Shown here: positions 56,424 through 64,000 of the stretch, piece by piece
Layout of the letters: the number at the start of each line of letters is the position of its first letter
Position numbering within the stretch: position 1 is the first letter of the stretch
Assembly (NCBI GenBank): GCA_029237825.1
Contig: JAQZBQ010000002.1
Location: 186,001-250,000 of the forward strand
From: Bacteroidota bacterium
Lineage (GTDB): Bacteria > Bacteroidota > Bacteroidia > B-17B0 > Aurantibacillaceae
DNA: 64,000 nucleotides
Reading direction: 5' to 3'
The notes under the pieces: model-generated
Databases searched by the model: none
Told to the model about the DNA's origin: nothing
Seen by the model: the letters and a program-made list of their open reading frames with translations, nothing else
Position numbers and translations under genes: made by a program

Positions 56424-58886
56424 ATGAGGGGCCTGTTTTTACATTGTTTCATTCTTTTTCCTATTTGGATATTCTGTCAGACGTTTTCTGTTTCGGGCAG
56501 AATTGCGGATGATAAGAACAGTGCGCTCCCGTTCTCTTCGGTAATAGTAAAAGGCACAACACAAGGATCGAATGCTAACGCTGATGGATATTATTTTTTG
56601 AAACTCCAACCAGGAACTTATGAATTAATTTTTCAATACGTTGGATATAGAAAGAAAGTAGAAACCATAGTTGTGACGGGGAATTTGGTAAGGGACATTA
56701 CCTTAATCCCGGAGAGTTATGAGTTGAAAGAAGTTGTGATTAAGGATGGCGAAGATCCTGCATATGCCGTTATCAGGCAGGCTATAAAAAAGAGAAAGTA
56801 TTATTTAAATGAGGTTGATGCATTTACCTGCAAAGCTTACATAAAGGGCTTACAACGACTTAAAGACTTTCCAAAGAAAATGGTTAAGCTGATTAATGCC
56901 ATGAACACCTCCGGCGAAAAGATTGATTCAACCTTGCTTGGTGTTGTATATCTGAGTGAAAGTGAAACGAAATACCATTTCCGAAAACCAAACGATGAAA
57001 AAGAAATCATGTATTCAAGTCGGGTAAGTGGAGATAATAAAGCTTTTAGTTTCAATCAGGTGAGTGACATGAAATTTAGTATTTATGAAAACTTGATTTC
57101 ACTGGATGGGCTCAGTGATCGTCCTTTTATTTCACCAATTAATGAAAACGCCTTGCTGTCTTATCGTTACAAACTTCTGGGTACAACATTTGAGGACGGA
57201 AAAATGATCAACAAAATAGAAGTGTATCCTAAAAGGAAAACGGATCCTTGTTTTCGTGGAATTATTTACATTCAGGAGAATACGTGGCGCGTGCATAGTG
57301 TAGATGTTTATTTAACGAAGGAAGCAAAAATTGATTTTGTTGATACCCTTCATTTCAAACAAATAAATGCGCCGGTGAATGATTCAATTTGGATGCCGAT
57401 GAGTTTAAATATGACCTTTAATTTTAAAGTGTTTGGCTTTGTGGGTGACGGTTATTTTAATGCTATATTTTCTGATTATAATATGCAGCCGGTTTTTACA
57501 AAAAACTTTTTTAAAAACGAAGTGCTAAAAGTAGACAATGGTGCAAACAAGAAGGACTCAAGTTATTGGGAATCGTCTCGTCCCGTGCCATTAACCGCTG
57601 AAGAACAAGCGGATTATAGAAAAAAAGACAGTATAGGATTCATTAAAAATAGTGATCGTTATAAAGATAGCGTGGACAGGATAGGAAATAGACTTACCCT
57701 ATCCGATATTATTATGGGTTACAACTTTAATAAATCAGCAAAAAAATTCAGTCTCACAACATCCGGGATACTCACTTCTGGAGTACAGTATAATACGGTT
57801 GAAGGAATTAATGCGTCCATAAAAGTGGATATGAAAAAGCGTTATGAAAATAACAGATATCATGATATAAATGCAGCTACGCGTTACGGTTTTTCAAATT
57901 ATTTATGGGGAGGAATCCTAACCTGGAAATACATGCATCGCCCCGAAAAATTTGAGTCGTATAGTTTAAAGTTAGGTACAAGTGCAGTGCAATTTAATGG
58001 AAATGACCCGATCAATCCTACAATGAATACATCTTACACCTTGTTTAATAATGAAAATTTCATGAAGCTGTATAAGAAAACTTATGCTGCTTTTAACATC
58101 AGGAGAGAATTAGTGAATGGTTTAATAGCGTCAATTAATTCAGAGTATGCGGAACGATCTGCTTTGCGTAATTCGGCAAATGACCTTTGGATAGACCATA
58201 TAAATAAAAGGTTTACCAGTAATGATCCCCTCCATCCCTTTTCCGATGATTCTACTTTTAAGGTCCATAATGCCTTTGTTATCGATATGGGTTTATCGAT
58301 ACGCTTTAAACAAAAGTATTATTCTCGGCCATTCGAAAAAATTATTGTAGGCAGTAAATTTCCCATTATAAACCTCACTTATTCGAAGGCTATCCCAGGA
58401 TTAAATACGCTTACGGATTATGATCTGACAAAAATAAGTATTGACGATAATGTGAAATTAGGCTTAGTGGGGACGTTCGCTTACAGACTAAAAGGTGGGT
58501 ATTTCTTATCAGCCCGATATTTAGAATTTATGGATTTTAAACACTTCGATGGAAATCAAACGCTGTTAGCCAACAATAATTATTTAAATTCTTTTAAATT
58601 GTTGCCTTATTATACCTATAGTACAAAACATTGGTATGCGGAAGGCCATGCGGAACATCATTTCAACGGATTTATTTTCAATAAAATACCATTTTTAAAA
58701 AAATCCAGGATTCAGGAAGTTGTGGGTGGGCATATTTTATTTAACGATAAAATTGACCATTACTACGAAATTAATTTCGGCATCGAACACATTTTGCAGA
58801 TAATCCGATTAGACTATGTCCTTGGATATGGACCTGGAAACCAATTTAATCAGGGATTTTTAATAGGTCTGGGACTGGATTTTTAA
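56424..58886 (+). CDS. DUF5686 protein with CarboxypepD_reg-like domain
   Basis: 820 residues. Signal peptide 1-19 (FCQ), CarboxypepD_reg-like domain about 20-110 (SGRIADDKNSALPFSSVIVKG with GYYFLKLQPGTYELIFQYVGY), then the DUF5686 region starting DPAYAVIRQAIKKRKYYLNEVDAFTCKAYIKG (diagnostic pieces AYAVIRQAI and CKAYIKG) and a C-terminal barrel ending GLGLDF. This is a conserved Bacteroidota outer-membrane family without settled function; a link to surface assembly is suspected. It lies 68 bases after the terminator and 70 bases before lptE. Confidence 0.88.
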   Translation: MRGLFLHCFILFPIWIFCQTFSVSGRIADDKNSALPFSSVIVKGTTQGSNANADGYYFLKLQPGTYELIFQYVGYRKKVETIVVTGNLVRDITLIPESYELKEVVIKDGEDPAYAVIRQAIKKRKYYLNEVDAFTCKAYIKGLQRLKDFPKKMVKLINAMNTSGEKIDSTLLGVVYLSESETKYHFRKPNDEKEIMYSSRVSGDNKAFSFNQVSDMKFSIYENLISLDGLSDRPFISPINENALLSYRYKLLGTTFEDGKMINKIEVYPKRKTDPCFRGIIYIQENTWRVHSVDVYLTKEAKIDFVDTLHFKQINAPVNDSIWMPMSLNMTFNFKVFGFVGDGYFNAIFSDYNMQPVFTKNFFKNEVLKVDNGANKKDSSYWESSRPVPLTAEEQADYRKKDSIGFIKNSDRYKDSVDRIGNRLTLSDIIMGYNFNKSAKKFSLTTSGILTSGVQYNTVEGINASIKVDMKKRYENNRYHDINAATRYGFSNYLWGGILTWKYMHRPEKFESYSLKLGTSAVQFNGNDPINPTMNTSYTLFNNENFMKLYKKTYAAFNIRRELVNGLIASINSEYAERSALRNSANDLWIDHINKRFTSNDPLHPFSDDSTFKVHNAFVIDMGLSIRFKQKYYSRPFEKIIVGSKFPIINLTYSKAIPGLNTLTDYDLTKISIDDNVKLGLVGTFAYRLKGGYFLSARYLEFMDFKHFDGNQTLLANNNYLNSFKLLPYYTYSTKHWYAEGHAEHHFNGFIFNKIPFLKKSRIQEVVGGHILFNDKIDHYYEINFGIEHILQIIRLDYVLGYGPGNQFNQGFLIGLGLDF

Positions 58887-58956
58887 TGTTTTTAATTTTA
58901 AATCCAGCTGGTTAAGTTTCCCTTTTAGGACGAATTTTGCTAACTTCGCATACTTG

Positions 58957-59472
58957 ATGATTTTGAAAAAAAATTCCCTGATACTATTATGGATGTTTAC
59001 AGCCTTATTATTTAGCGGTTGTAAGGCGAAATATTCACTGAGCGGAGCTACCATTCCAATTGAAGCCAAGACGGTTTCAGTTAGTTTTTTTGAAAATAAG
59101 ACCACATTAGGATCCCCTTCAATCAGTCAAAGATTTACAGAGAAGCTAAGAGACGTTGTTTCTACGCAAACCAATTTATCATTAATGAAAACTAATGGCG
59201 ACTTGCATTTTGAAGGAGCTATTACTGATTATAACGTGGCACCTGTAGCGATTCAAAGTAACGACCAGGCTGCTAATAACCGCTTATCAATTACTGTACT
59301 TGTTAAATACGTAAATCGGTTTGATGAGTCGAAAAATTTTGAGCAAACATTTACGCGTTTCGCTGATTTTAAAGCGAGTACATCTATTTCGTCGCAGGAA
59401 GATGTGTTACTTACTGAAATCAACAGGCAATTAACCGAAGACATATTTAACCGGTCATTTAACAACTGGTAA
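58957..59472 (+). CDS. lptE: LPS assembly lipoprotein LptE
   Basis: 171 residues from the ATG at 58957 (the frame also has a TTG one codon earlier). Signal peptide with lipobox LFSGC, lipid-attachment Cys22, then the Bacteroidota LptE-type motif KAKYSLSGATIP, SVSFFENKT, SISQRFTEKLRD and a C-terminal domain to RSFNNW. It plugs LptD and brings LPS to the outer-membrane surface. It overlaps the next gene by one base (TAATG); lptE-hypothetical-secG is a known Bacteroidota order. Confidence 0.92.
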   Translation: MILKKNSLILLWMFTALLFSGCKAKYSLSGATIPIEAKTVSVSFFENKTTLGSPSISQRFTEKLRDVVSTQTNLSLMKTNGDLHFEGAITDYNVAPVAIQSNDQAANNRLSITVLVKYVNRFDESKNFEQTFTRFADFKASTSISSQEDVLLTEINRQLTEDIFNRSFNNW

Positions 59473-60479
59473 TGCAACAGCAGCAGTTTATTGAAATACT
59501 TAAACAGCCGGGGCAATTAAGTCCGAACCATTTGCCTGAATTGGAGCAAATCCTTAACGCCTATCCTTTTTTTGAGAGCGCCCACCTTCTTTATACCAAA
59601 GCGTTGCACAATTTTCAACCTATTGATTATTCAAGGCAATTGCGTAAAACTGCGATTGTTGCCAATAGCCGTGGCGTTTTATATAATTTTTTAAATAAAT
59701 CGGTCGTTGAGCAAGTTCACCTCATTGAAGAACAGCAAAGTCCGGTTAAAGAAGTACAGCCTGAACCTGAGCGGTCTATAAGTCCGGTTACTGTGACAAA
59801 TTCCGATGTTAAAATCATATATGTGAACACGGTTTCTGATCAGAAGGTTTTATCGGTAAAGGAACCAGAAATACCTGAAACCGTAAATTCTGAAATTGAA
59901 ATCGTTAAAGAAATCGAGAATGAAACCAGTAGTTCGGACACCGGTTTTGATGTAGATAAGCTCAATAAGGCCATTGAACATGAAATTGGTCAGCAGATTA
60001 TCGAATCGTATGTACAAACAGATATTTTAAACACGCCTGGTCTTGAAAGAAAAGAACAAAAAGAACCAAGTTCGTTTACTGATTGGCTTAAAGCCCTTCA
60101 AAAGGAGTCATCCTCATTCCAAATAGTACAGAAAGGATCACTAGAGGTGACGAAAAAGCCTGACAATCAGAAAAAAGCGGAAGAAAAGGATAAAAAATCA
60201 TCTGTTTTAGATCAAAAAAAGCTCCTTATTGATAAAATCATCGATTCTGATCCGGGAAGGATTAAGTTGGGAAGTAATAAGTTTTTTACGCCTGCTACGG
60301 ATGCAAAACAAAGTCTTTTAGAGAATGAGCACCTTGTAACGGAGACTTTAGCGAAAATTTATGCTTTACAGGGAAATATTTCCAAAGCAATTAGAGCATA
60401 TGAAATATTAAGTTTGAAATTTCCGCAAAAAAGTGTTTACTTTGCATCCCTTATCGAAAAATTGAAAACCAATAAATAA
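59472..60479 (+). CDS. Conserved protein between lptE and secG
   Basis: 335 residues, no signal peptide or membrane helix, so cytoplasmic. The N-terminus (about 1-80) is a helical domain (LPELEQILNAYPFFESAHLLY, then SRQLRKTAIVANSRG). The middle (about 85-270) is low-complexity Glu/Lys/Ser with predicted disorder. The end (about 295-335) is a helical hairpin of TPR type (LAKIYALQGNISKAIRAYEILS). Not recognised as a named family, but its position between LptE and SecG is conserved as I recall. Overlaps lptE by one base and precedes secG by 3 bases. Confidence 0.8.
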   Translation: MQQQQFIEILKQPGQLSPNHLPELEQILNAYPFFESAHLLYTKALHNFQPIDYSRQLRKTAIVANSRGVLYNFLNKSVVEQVHLIEEQQSPVKEVQPEPERSISPVTVTNSDVKIIYVNTVSDQKVLSVKEPEIPETVNSEIEIVKEIENETSSSDTGFDVDKLNKAIEHEIGQQIIESYVQTDILNTPGLERKEQKEPSSFTDWLKALQKESSSFQIVQKGSLEVTKKPDNQKKAEEKDKKSSVLDQKKLLIDKIIDSDPGRIKLGSNKFFTPATDAKQSLLENEHLVTETLAKIYALQGNISKAIRAYEILSLKFPQKSVYFASLIEKLKTNK

Positions 60480-60482
60480 CCT

Positions 60483-60821
60483 ATGCAAGCTATTTTAACC
60501 ATTGCCATTATCATTGTATGTGTACTCTTAATTTTAGTAGTATTAGTTCAAAACTCAAAAGGTGGCGGAATATCCAGTAATTTTTCTGCTGCGAATCAAA
60601 TTATGGGTGCCCGTCGTGGTACAGATTTTATTGAAAAGGCAACCTGGACATTAGCCATTCTATTATTAGTATTTAGCTTGTTATCTACACCTAAAAAAGC
60701 AGGATTAACTGAAAGTTCTGATGACACAGAAGGATCAATTACTAAACAGAAGGCCGGGGGTGCTGTAATGCCCGCTGCTCAGCCATCACAACCTGTTGCC
60801 CCAACTTCGACACCTCAATAG
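60483..60821 (+). CDS. secG: Preprotein translocase subunit SecG
   Basis: 112 residues. Two membrane helices (about 3-23 and 55-75) separated by the SecG block VLVQNSKGGGISSNFSAANQIMGARRGTDFIEKATW (conserved NSKGGG and GARRGTDF), and a Pro/Ala/Gln-rich cytoplasmic tail. It assists SecYEG-mediated export. Third gene of the lptE operon, ended by a strong terminator. Confidence 0.95.
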   Translation: MQAILTIAIIIVCVLLILVVLVQNSKGGGISSNFSAANQIMGARRGTDFIEKATWTLAILLLVFSLLSTPKKAGLTESSDDTEGSITKQKAGGAVMPAAQPSQPVAPTSTPQ

Positions 60822-60840
60822 ATATTATCGCATTTTTTAG

Positions 60841-60872
60841 AGCATCTGTCTGAAGGCAGATGCTTTTTTTTT
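60841..60872 (+). terminator. Terminator after secG
   Basis: AGCATCTGTC-TGAA-GGCAGATGCT stem (one G-T pair) followed by nine T. Confidence 0.92.
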
Positions 60873-60909
60873 GGTTACATTTAGCGGGAACAAAGTTCAG
60901 CGAATTTTT

Positions 60910-62757
60910 ATGAATTATTCAGCAAAATTATTATCTCCCCGGTTTTCAATTTTTTTTGCCTTCATTTCGATTATCGCTTTTTCGACCGTTTGTTTGAGAT
61001 CCTGGTTGGTTCCGTTTAATCACGATGAAACAGCAACATTTTTTTTATACATCCAGTCGGGTAGATTCATGCCCTTTTTTTCGCACGTGGATGCTAATAA
61101 TCATGTTTTAAATAGTTGTCTGGCAGATATTTGTTTCCATTTGTTTGGTTCTTCTCCCTTTTCATTGCGACTTCCAAACCTTCTCGCACTGGTAATTTTG
61201 ATTGTTGCGACTTATCAATTGAGTAAACGGTTAAAATTGACGTCTGCTAAAGTAATTCTCACTATAGGAATGTTGCTATCCTTTCATTGGTTAAGCTTTT
61301 TTAGTGCTTGTCGGGGGTATGGCTTGTCTATGGCGCTGTTATTTGCTAGTATAGTTTATATGATCCGGTATTTTGAGAACTACACATTAGGTGATTTCGT
61401 GAAATGCTTAATTTGTTTCCAGTTATCTATCAGTTCAAACCTTATCTTGATAGTTGTGGTGTTACTATTGAGTGCAGCAATTATTCTGAATCAGTTACTT
61501 AGAAGGAAATTTTTTGGTTTTGTGAATGTTTGTATCTGGGTTCTTCATTTTGCTTTAGTTTATTATTGGCTTTCTTTTTCATTTTTCCTTCAAAAAAACG
61601 GCGCTTTGTATTATGGCGAAGGAGACAGTTACTGGCAGGTGACCTTTGTCAGCTTGATTCATCTTATTTCAGGTGCAGAAGGCCAGCTTTCTACTGGTGT
61701 TTCCCTGGTGGTTTTTATCGTTGTTATGGGTGCAGCATTTTATATAAATAGAGAATATGTGTTTCAGTTTAAAAATTTACTCATCCAACCGCGGTGGACG
61801 ATTGTATTTGGTGGTATTTGGATACTCCTTTGTTTAGCCTTTTATTTAATGAATCATATGCTGGGTGTGAATTTTCCAGAAGACAGGACAGGTCTCTTTT
61901 TCTATTTATTTTTTGTATTGGTAGTTTCGTTTTTGATGGATGATTTACCCACCATATTCCATCGTCCCATTCTTATTGGAGCGACAGCTTTGTTTGCCCT
62001 TCACTTCGGTTTAAGTTTGAATTTCAGGAAACATTCATTAAATGTGTATGAAACAATTCCTGAACGTTTCTATACAACATTATTAACTGCGCAAAATGAA
62101 AGTACACGTCGGATAACTATAGGTGGACATCGTGTACGGGAACTTTTTTATGCTTTCTTCAATTACCGTCATGGTAGTGTATTGAATCCGGCTGATGCAG
62201 TTGAAAATATGCAGATGAATTGCGATTATTATATCGGTGATAAAAAAGTTGAATCCTATTATACAGCATTTTATGATATCATTGACACGGAGCCCGATTG
62301 GGGCTTTGTTCTATTAAAAAGAAAAAAAGAGGTTCAGCGGGTGCTTCACGTGGAAAGAACAGATATGGAGGTAGACGCTAATTCTGAGGAGTTTATAGGA
62401 CTTTACGAGTCTAAGGACACGACGTTTAAGAACACAATGCCGATTTTGGCTGAATTAAATTTTGATGTGGTAGATGTACCAGTACCCATTAATACCTGGT
62501 TTGTAATACAGGTAAACGACTCACTTGACCAAACCGTTTATTTTAAAAGATTTCCTTTGCAATGGATTGGTTATAAAATCAATGGCCGACAAAACTTGTC
62601 GTACAGTTTGTTAACAGGAAACCTTCCTGCAAAATCCAAAAAAATAGCGTGTTTTTTCTGGAATATTGACAAAAAACCCCATTCGTTAAAAGTCAATTCT
62701 TTAAGAATATCCCAGTTGCAAGGTGAAGGAGTTGATTTTGTAGTAGGGAGGAAATAG
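60910..62757 (+). CDS. Membrane glycosyltransferase-like protein (GT39/ArnT type)
   Basis: 615 residues from ATG 60910 (an earlier start at 60871 lies in the secG terminator region). About eleven membrane helices to residue 385, then a soluble C-terminal domain of about 220 residues. The first outer loop has NHDETATFFLY, the acidic Asp-Glu pair characteristic of GT39/GT-C enzymes that use a polyprenyl-phosphate sugar. The C-terminal domain is beta-rich (VDVPVPINTWFVIQV). It may glycosylate lipid or protein at the periplasmic face. Alone after the terminator and convergent with the next gene. Confidence 0.72.
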   Translation: MNYSAKLLSPRFSIFFAFISIIAFSTVCLRSWLVPFNHDETATFFLYIQSGRFMPFFSHVDANNHVLNSCLADICFHLFGSSPFSLRLPNLLALVILIVATYQLSKRLKLTSAKVILTIGMLLSFHWLSFFSACRGYGLSMALLFASIVYMIRYFENYTLGDFVKCLICFQLSISSNLILIVVVLLLSAAIILNQLLRRKFFGFVNVCIWVLHFALVYYWLSFSFFLQKNGALYYGEGDSYWQVTFVSLIHLISGAEGQLSTGVSLVVFIVVMGAAFYINREYVFQFKNLLIQPRWTIVFGGIWILLCLAFYLMNHMLGVNFPEDRTGLFFYLFFVLVVSFLMDDLPTIFHRPILIGATALFALHFGLSLNFRKHSLNVYETIPERFYTTLLTAQNESTRRITIGGHRVRELFYAFFNYRHGSVLNPADAVENMQMNCDYYIGDKKVESYYTAFYDIIDTEPDWGFVLLKRKKEVQRVLHVERTDMEVDANSEEFIGLYESKDTTFKNTMPILAELNFDVVDVPVPINTWFVIQVNDSLDQTVYFKRFPLQWIGYKINGRQNLSYSLLTGNLPAKSKKIACFFWNIDKKPHSLKVNSLRISQLQGEGVDFVVGRK

Positions 62758-62762
62758 CCTAG

Positions 62763-64000
62763 CTAAATATTCCTCTCGTAAATATATATCACATTCTGTG
62801 CCTGTGGCTTATAATTCCCGATTTGATCTCTCCAAAGATACGTAGCGTGTTGCCCTTCAATCATATCCACTAAACCAACCAAATGGTAATTTTTGTTCAC
62901 GTATTTATTAGCCCATTCAAAAACATATTGATCAACGTTTGGTTGTACAAATAGTGAAATCGGATGGTTAAAATAAATCAGGTATTTTGGTTCCGCTTTT
63001 TCAACACCCTTAACAAACTCCCTCTGCCATTCTTTATGCTGTGGTACATTGTCTACAATTGCAGCAAAGTAAGCATGACGTGATGGAGAATATTTTTTTG
63101 TATAAAAATATATTTGTGGTTCTGATCCCAATAACACAATTTTATCTTCAGGTTTACTATTTGCGTTTATCCAATTTCCAATTTCCATTGATTCAGGAAA
63201 TGGATTATTCCCATATACCATTCTAAGAATCCTTTCATAATTAGGCTTAAAATAATACGCTTTATTAGCACTAATATGTGAGTAAGTTGCAAATGCAAAT
63301 ATGGTGAGGTATACATATTTCAGATTTTCTATCTTGAGATATTTGATAATTAATCTGGATAAAGCAAAATACGTTAATCCTGCTAAAATCGATAATCCAG
63401 GAATAGTTTGAATCCAATAGTGGCCATAGAAGTAAAATCCAGGTACAATAGTAAAAAAAGAAAAAATAAGGAGACTAATTCCAAAAAGTTTTTGTTTCCA
63501 ATTTATTGAATTTAATAAACACATTACTACTGCCAATAAGCTATGATACCAAAAGAGCTTATAATTCTGTAAAATTGCATTTTTAGAATAAGTAAAATAT
63601 TTTACGCCGTCTTCAAAAGGAATTTTACTTACATAATTTTTTGGGATTTCGTAGGTCCAGAAAATCATTTCCTGAAAAGAACCTTTTAAAAAGATAAGGA
63701 GAAAAAAAGTAGCAATTACTAAAAACACTCCGCCTGAGTAAATACTTACAGGCACAATAAAATTTCGGATTGTTTTGTTTTGACGAAACATAAAATCTAT
63801 GATTAGGATTATTCCGCCCCACAAAACCAAAAATAACCCACTTGTTTTAGTCATTATAGCCAAGCCAAAAGAAATACCCATTAAAAATAGAAATATCCTT
63901 TTTTTATACACTGTATCAAGTGCATAAAACAATATACCCAGGCTGATAAAAAATGCAACTCCGTGTTCAGCCTGTACGGTAAAGCCACTTAAATTCGGAG
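62763..64000 (-). CDS. GT39/ArnT-like membrane glycosyltransferase (partial, runs off the window)
   Basis: C-terminal part, at least 412 residues. The frame stays open to the window edge (upstream residues include FTVQAEHGVAFFIS), so the internal TTG at 63932 is not the start. Several membrane helices (for example LVLWGGIILIIDFMF and VYLTIFAFATY) are followed by a soluble C-terminal region with VLLGSEPQIYFYTKKYSPSRH, a typical GT39 tail block. Acts on the periplasmic side with lipid-linked sugar. Ends 5 bases from its convergent neighbour, to which it is distantly similar in plan. Confidence 0.8.
   Translation of the reverse strand, partial: PNLSGFTVQAEHGVAFFISLGILFYALDTVYKKRIFLFLMGISFGLAIMTKTSGLFLVLWGGIILIIDFMFRQNKTIRNFIVPVSIYSGGVFLVIATFFLLIFLKGSFQEMIFWTYEIPKNYVSKIPFEDGVKYFTYSKNAILQNYKLFWYHSLLAVVMCLLNSINWKQKLFGISLLIFSFFTIVPGFYFYGHYWIQTIPGLSILAGLTYFALSRLIIKYLKIENLKYVYLTIFAFATYSHISANKAYYFKPNYERILRMVYGNNPFPESMEIGNWINANSKPEDKIVLLGSEPQIYFYTKKYSPSRHAYFAAIVDNVPQHKEWQREFVKGVEKAEPKYLIYFNHPISLFVQPNVDQYVFEWANKYVNKNYHLVGLVDMIEGQHATYLWRDQIGNYKPQAQNVIYIYERNI

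Overview
The window is ordinary chromosomal DNA of a Bacteroidota bacterium (order not resolvable by eye). The evidence is A+T-rich sequence, type IX secretion (T9SS) signatures (PorZ, a PorE-like protein, a C-terminal sorting tail), TonB-dependent receptors with CarboxypepD_reg-like N-termini, DUF5686 and DUF6702 proteins, Bacteroidota-style LptE and SecG neighbours, phosphosulfolactate synthase, and a promoter matching the Bacteroidota -33/-7 pattern. I see no prophage, insertion sequence, CRISPR array, rRNA or plasmid function. One tRNA (Arg, CCG) is present.

Layout. 0-4.7 kb: an ECF sigma factor with an overlapping membrane anti-sigma protein that carries a TonB-C-like periplasmic domain, then a leftward DUF6702-miaA-MFS operon. 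4.6-9.3 kb: HupE/UreJ and two M1 metallopeptidases. 9.4-17.2 kb: MGMT and an FtsE-like ATPase leftward, a giant TPR protein with a partner beta-barrel rightward, and a porin leftward. 17.4-29.8 kb: housekeeping (gyrB, mdh, cysteine desulfurase, glmM), a thioredoxin, a small protein with a caspase-like His/Cys pair placed directly after the desulfurase, then a TPR-comA-(YceI-like?)-rhodanese-DedA run. 29.9-35.6 kb: a co-directional surface-glycan island (glycosyltransferase, two FkbM methyltransferases, flippase, GT4) with several non-ATG starts and translational overlaps.

35.6-39.4 kb: a leftward cassette of a His/Cys-rich small membrane protein, yidD, a TonB receptor and a lipoprotein, probably for metal acquisition. 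tRNA-Arg lies just upstream, separated by a terminator. 39.5-43.4 kb: porZ-recO facing a TerC protein. 43.4-46.2 kb: a TonB-C-like secreted protein, a PadR regulator and a PspC-domain membrane protein, preceded by a near-perfect palindrome lying on the -33 box of a good promoter. 46.3-52.0 kb: a T9SS cargo protein, a TonB receptor and a Kef-type antiporter. 52.0-54.6 kb: a leftward LpxL-like acyltransferase, two paralogous Cys-rich mini-lipoproteins and an orphan histidine kinase. 54.7-60.9 kb: PorE-like protein without an OmpA domain, DUF5686 protein, lptE, an unrecognised conserved protein and secG. 60.9-64.0 kb: two convergent GT39-like membrane proteins, the last running off the window.

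The common theme is envelope construction and surveillance: LPS transport and acylation, T9SS, outer-membrane receptors and two or three envelope-sensing circuits. No single locus is an obvious new system. The best candidates for new biology are the caspase-like protein linked to the cysteine desulfurase, the PadR/PspC circuit with its visible operator, the twin Cys lipoproteins beside an orphan kinase, and the His-rich/YidD/TonB cassette.
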